Below, in pieces: positions 31,205 to 33,216 of a DNA stretch of 33,216 nucleotides. A program made the translations under genes and the position numbers. This DNA comes from Burkholderiaceae bacterium (GTDB lineage: Bacteria > Pseudomonadota > Gammaproteobacteria > Burkholderiales > Burkholderiaceae_C). Each line of letters begins with the position of its first letter. The first letter of the stretch is position 1. The notes under the pieces were generated by a model. That model searched no databases and was not told the DNA's origin. It worked only from the letters and a program-made list of their open reading frames with translations. The DNA lies in assembly GCA_018780645.1 (NCBI GenBank), contig JADMJJ010000111.1, positions 1 through 33,216 of the forward strand, in the 5' to 3' direction.

Positions 31205-32776
31205 TTGCTCAACAACTTCCGCATATCCCAGCGCTTTCTCGCCATCATGGCGATGTACTGGGCGACTTTCCTGCTGCTGGCGGTGCTTGCGGTGTGGGGC
31301 CTTTTCAGTGGATCGGCCAGCCTCGATGATGTGGCAGGGCGCCGCATGCGCGCGGTTGATGAACTGAATCAGCTGATCAAGCAGAACCAGGCCAACCGGC
31401 TGGAGATACTGCTGAGCTTCCAGCACGCGCCGGGCAGTCCGTTGGCCGGCATCCACGATCATCCGTTGAGCGTGCACATCGAGGCCATGGACAAGCGCCG
31501 CGCCGAGAACGACGCCGCCTGGCCCAAGATTCGGACTGCCATCGCCAGCGACAGCGCCGGCAAGGCCATGGCCGAGGATGCCGATGCCAAGCGCCAGGCC
31601 TGGACGACCAAGGTTGACCAGACGTTTGCAGCGATCAAGCGAGGGGATTTTTCCGACCAGGTCATGGCCGACTTTCTGAAGAGCGGCCGCACCGAGGGCA
31701 AGGCCCTGTTCGATGCGCTGGAGCAGATGCTGCGTCATCAGGAAGACGAAGCCACACAGGCGGCGGCGCTGGCCAGCCTGCATGCCCATCGCCTGCTGAC
31801 GGTCTTCATCGTTCTGGCGGTGCTGGTGGGCGTGCCGGCGACCTGGATGTTCTTCAGCCTGCTGGCCCGCATACGCAGTGGCTTTGCCAAGGCCGACCAG
31901 CTATCGACGGCCATCGCCGCTGGCGACCTGACGCTCGACATCAAGGCCGATGGTGGTGACGAGATCGGCCACCTTCTGGGCCAGATGCACATGATGCGAG
32001 AGCGGCTGCTGAACCTGATCCGCGAGGTACGCCACGCCGCCGAGGGCGTGCAGGTCGCCGCCACCGAGGTGGCCGCCGGCAATATGGACCTGTCGGCGCG
32101 CACCGAGCAGACGGCCGGCAATCTGCAGCAGACGGCCAGCACCACCGATGAGCTCAGCACCACCGTGCGCCAGAACGCCGATAACGCGGGCCAGGCCAAT
32201 CAGCTGGCCAAATCGGCCAGCGAGGTGGCCGGCCGCGGCGGCCAGGTCGTGGGCGAGGTGGTCGAGACCATGAAGGGCATCAACGAGAGCAGCCGCAAGA
32301 TATCCGACATCATCGGCGTGATCGATTCGATCGCCTTCCAGACCAATATCCTGGCGCTGAATGCGGCGGTCGAGGCGGCTCGCGCCGGCGAGCAGGGGCG
32401 CGGCTTCGCCGTTGTGGCCTCCGAGGTGCGCAGCCTGGCGCAGCGCAGCGCCGAGGCGGCACGTGAGATCAAGACCCTGATCGGGGCCAGCGTCGAGCAT
32501 GTGGAGCAGGGCACCCAACTGGTGGACCGAGCCGGAAGCACCATGCAGGAGGTGGTCAGCGCCATTCAGCGCGTGAGCGACATCGTGGGCGAGATCAGCG
32601 TGGCCAGCCATGAACAGAGCGAGGGGGTGGCCTTGGTCGGCAGCTCCATCACCCAGATGGACCAGGCCACGCAGCAGAATGCGGCGCTTGTGGAGCAAAG
32701 CGCGGCGGCGGCCTCAAGCCTGCGGGATCAGGCCAATCAACTGGTGGCGGCGGTGGCGGGGTTCAGGCTGCCCTGA
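31205..32776 (+). CDS. Methyl-accepting chemotaxis protein
   Basis: This protein of about 523 residues senses a signal and controls the CheA kinase. Helix 1 (about 11-34) and helix 2 (about 195-219) bracket a periplasmic four-helix-bundle-like sensor of about 160 residues. A HAMP domain follows, then the long coiled-coil signalling domain with the conserved tip [20 protein letters not shown] and [22 protein letters not shown] (about 378-420). The frame is open from 31121 (ATG, also ATG at 31157), but TTG at 31205 sits after the only good ribosome binding site and gives a normal N-terminus. The C-terminus lacks a CheR-tethering pentapeptide. The ligand is unknown. Confidence 0.9.
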   Translation: MLNNFRISQRFLAIMAMYWATFLLLAVLAVWGLFSGSASLDDVAGRRMRAVDELNQLIKQNQANRLEILLSFQHAPGSPLAGIHDHPLSVHIEAMDKRRAENDAAWPKIRTAIASDSAGKAMAEDADAKRQAWTTKVDQTFAAIKRGDFSDQVMADFLKSGRTEGKALFDALEQMLRHQEDEATQAAALASLHAHRLLTVFIVLAVLVGVPATWMFFSLLARIRSGFAKADQLSTAIAAGDLTLDIKADGGDEIGHLLGQMHMMRERLLNLIREVRHAAEGVQVAATEVAAGNMDLSARTEQTAGNLQQTASTTDELSTTVRQNADNAGQANQLAKSASEVAGRGGQVVGEVVETMKGINESSRKISDIIGVIDSIAFQTNILALNAAVEAARAGEQGRGFAVVASEVRSLAQRSAEAAREIKTLIGASVEHVEQGTQLVDRAGSTMQEVVSAIQRVSDIVGEISVASHEQSEGVALVGSSITQMDQATQQNAALVEQSAAAASSLRDQANQLVAAVAGFRLP

Positions 32777-32811
32777 ACGCCAGGAGGGTAGTGCCGGCGT
32801 TGCCCCGCGGG

Positions 32812-33216
32812 TCAGAACGTAACGTAGGCCCTGGCGTCCTCGACCGGGAAGTAGCGCCGCATAATCTTGAGCAGCGTGCCGTCAGTGCGCATGTCGTCGA
32901 TCAGGGCGCGCCATTTGCGCTGCTCGGCTTCGGGCAGGGCGGCCTTGGACATGATCAGGCCATGCTGCACGGCCGGGTCCCCGCTGTCCAGCGTGCGGGT
33001 GAGCTCATGCAGCGCGCGGCTCTCGATCTGCGAGTAGTTGAAGGGCGATGATCATGGCCTGGATGCACCAGGCAAAGCCTGCGTACTTGTCGCGCGCTTC
33101 ATTGGTGATGCCGGACATGCTGAATTCCAGTTCGCTCGATTCGATCGAGCGCCAGATGCGGGCGCGCGGCATCACGCTGAGCCTGAACTCGCAGCCGCTG
33201 CGCTTGATCAGTTCAT
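32812..33216 (-). pseudogene. Family-3 solute-binding protein, partial and frameshifted
   Basis: Read on the minus strand from the right edge, one frame gives ELIKRSGCEFRLSVMPRARI then WRSIESSELEFSMSGITNEA, ending in WCIQAMIIA; the next frame continues FNYSQIESRALHELTRTLDS and reaches a stop at 32812-32814 (AYVTF). Joined, these form the two lobes of an amino-acid-type (SBP_bac_3) binding protein. The join needs removal of one base in the GGG run at 33043-33045. Without that the first frame stops soon after, and the second is closed upstream by a stop at 33052-33054. The gene continues beyond the window. It is either a pseudogene or a sequencing error. Confidence 0.7.

Noticed and set aside
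1-33216. CRISPR arrays, tRNA or rRNA genes, integrases, transposases, phage genes
   Set aside because: I looked for regular direct repeats, cloverleaf patterns and recombinase-like proteins and found none that could be supported.

Overview
The window is GC-rich DNA, densely packed with genes and free of insertion sequences, rRNA or tRNA genes. Gene content and order point to a betaproteobacterium of the order Burkholderiales, probably in the Rubrivivax / Leptothrix / Roseateles neighbourhood. This rests on the soxCD-YZ-AX-B order and on general protein character, not on a database search.

Region 1 (1-12421) is a carbohydrate uptake and breakdown locus. A long inverted repeat of unknown role (1-218) precedes an eight-gene operon (300-9256): a sugar-binding protein, two ABC permeases, a GH63/GH37-like glycoside hydrolase, a LacI-type regulator, a sugar isomerase/epimerase, a Gfo/Idh/MocA oxidoreductase and a glucokinase. 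Every one of the seven junctions is a 4-nt ATGA or GTGA overlap. No ABC ATPase gene is present. A TonB-dependent receptor (9404-12031) and a small cupin (12044-12421) follow. The set fits import of a glucoside-type oligosaccharide across both membranes, hydrolysis, and oxidation/epimerisation or phosphorylation of the products; the actual sugar cannot be read from sequence.

Region 2 (12422-20420) is a complete thiosulfate-oxidation (Sox) cluster: an ArsR-type regulator (soxR), soxC, soxD, soxY, soxZ, soxA, soxX, soxB, then a second ArsR regulator of the BigR/SqrR/YgaV sulfur-sensing type with a near-perfect palindrome just upstream. SoxCD is present, so full oxidation of the SoxY-bound sulfur is expected. 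SoxA is mono-haem and SoxX is long with a lipobox. The soxD reading frame runs through a repeat-like hairpin element at its 5' end. soxV/soxW are not in the window.

Region 3 (20421-31005) is a sulfur-handling accessory region: a FadL-type outer-membrane protein, a DUF302 lipoprotein, an exported DsrE-like protein (minus strand), a large YeeE/YedE (SoxT-like) transporter, a pair of half-size YeeE/YedE proteins, a tiny exported protein with a duplicated NPCGPANPC motif, a DUF6969-like protein, an exported tandem rhodanese, a di-haem cytochrome c4-like protein, flavocytochrome c sulfide dehydrogenase (fccA-fccB, minus strand), an exported metallo-beta-lactamase-fold protein (SoxH-like) and an AhpD-like protein. 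The run from the large transporter to the cytochrome is one tight plus-strand unit and is the best candidate here for an incompletely described system: a possible periplasmic sulfane-sulfur import and trafficking module.

Region 4 (31006-33216) holds a methyl-accepting chemotaxis protein and, at the right edge on the minus strand, the 3' part of a family-3 solute-binding protein interrupted by an apparent one-base frameshift.
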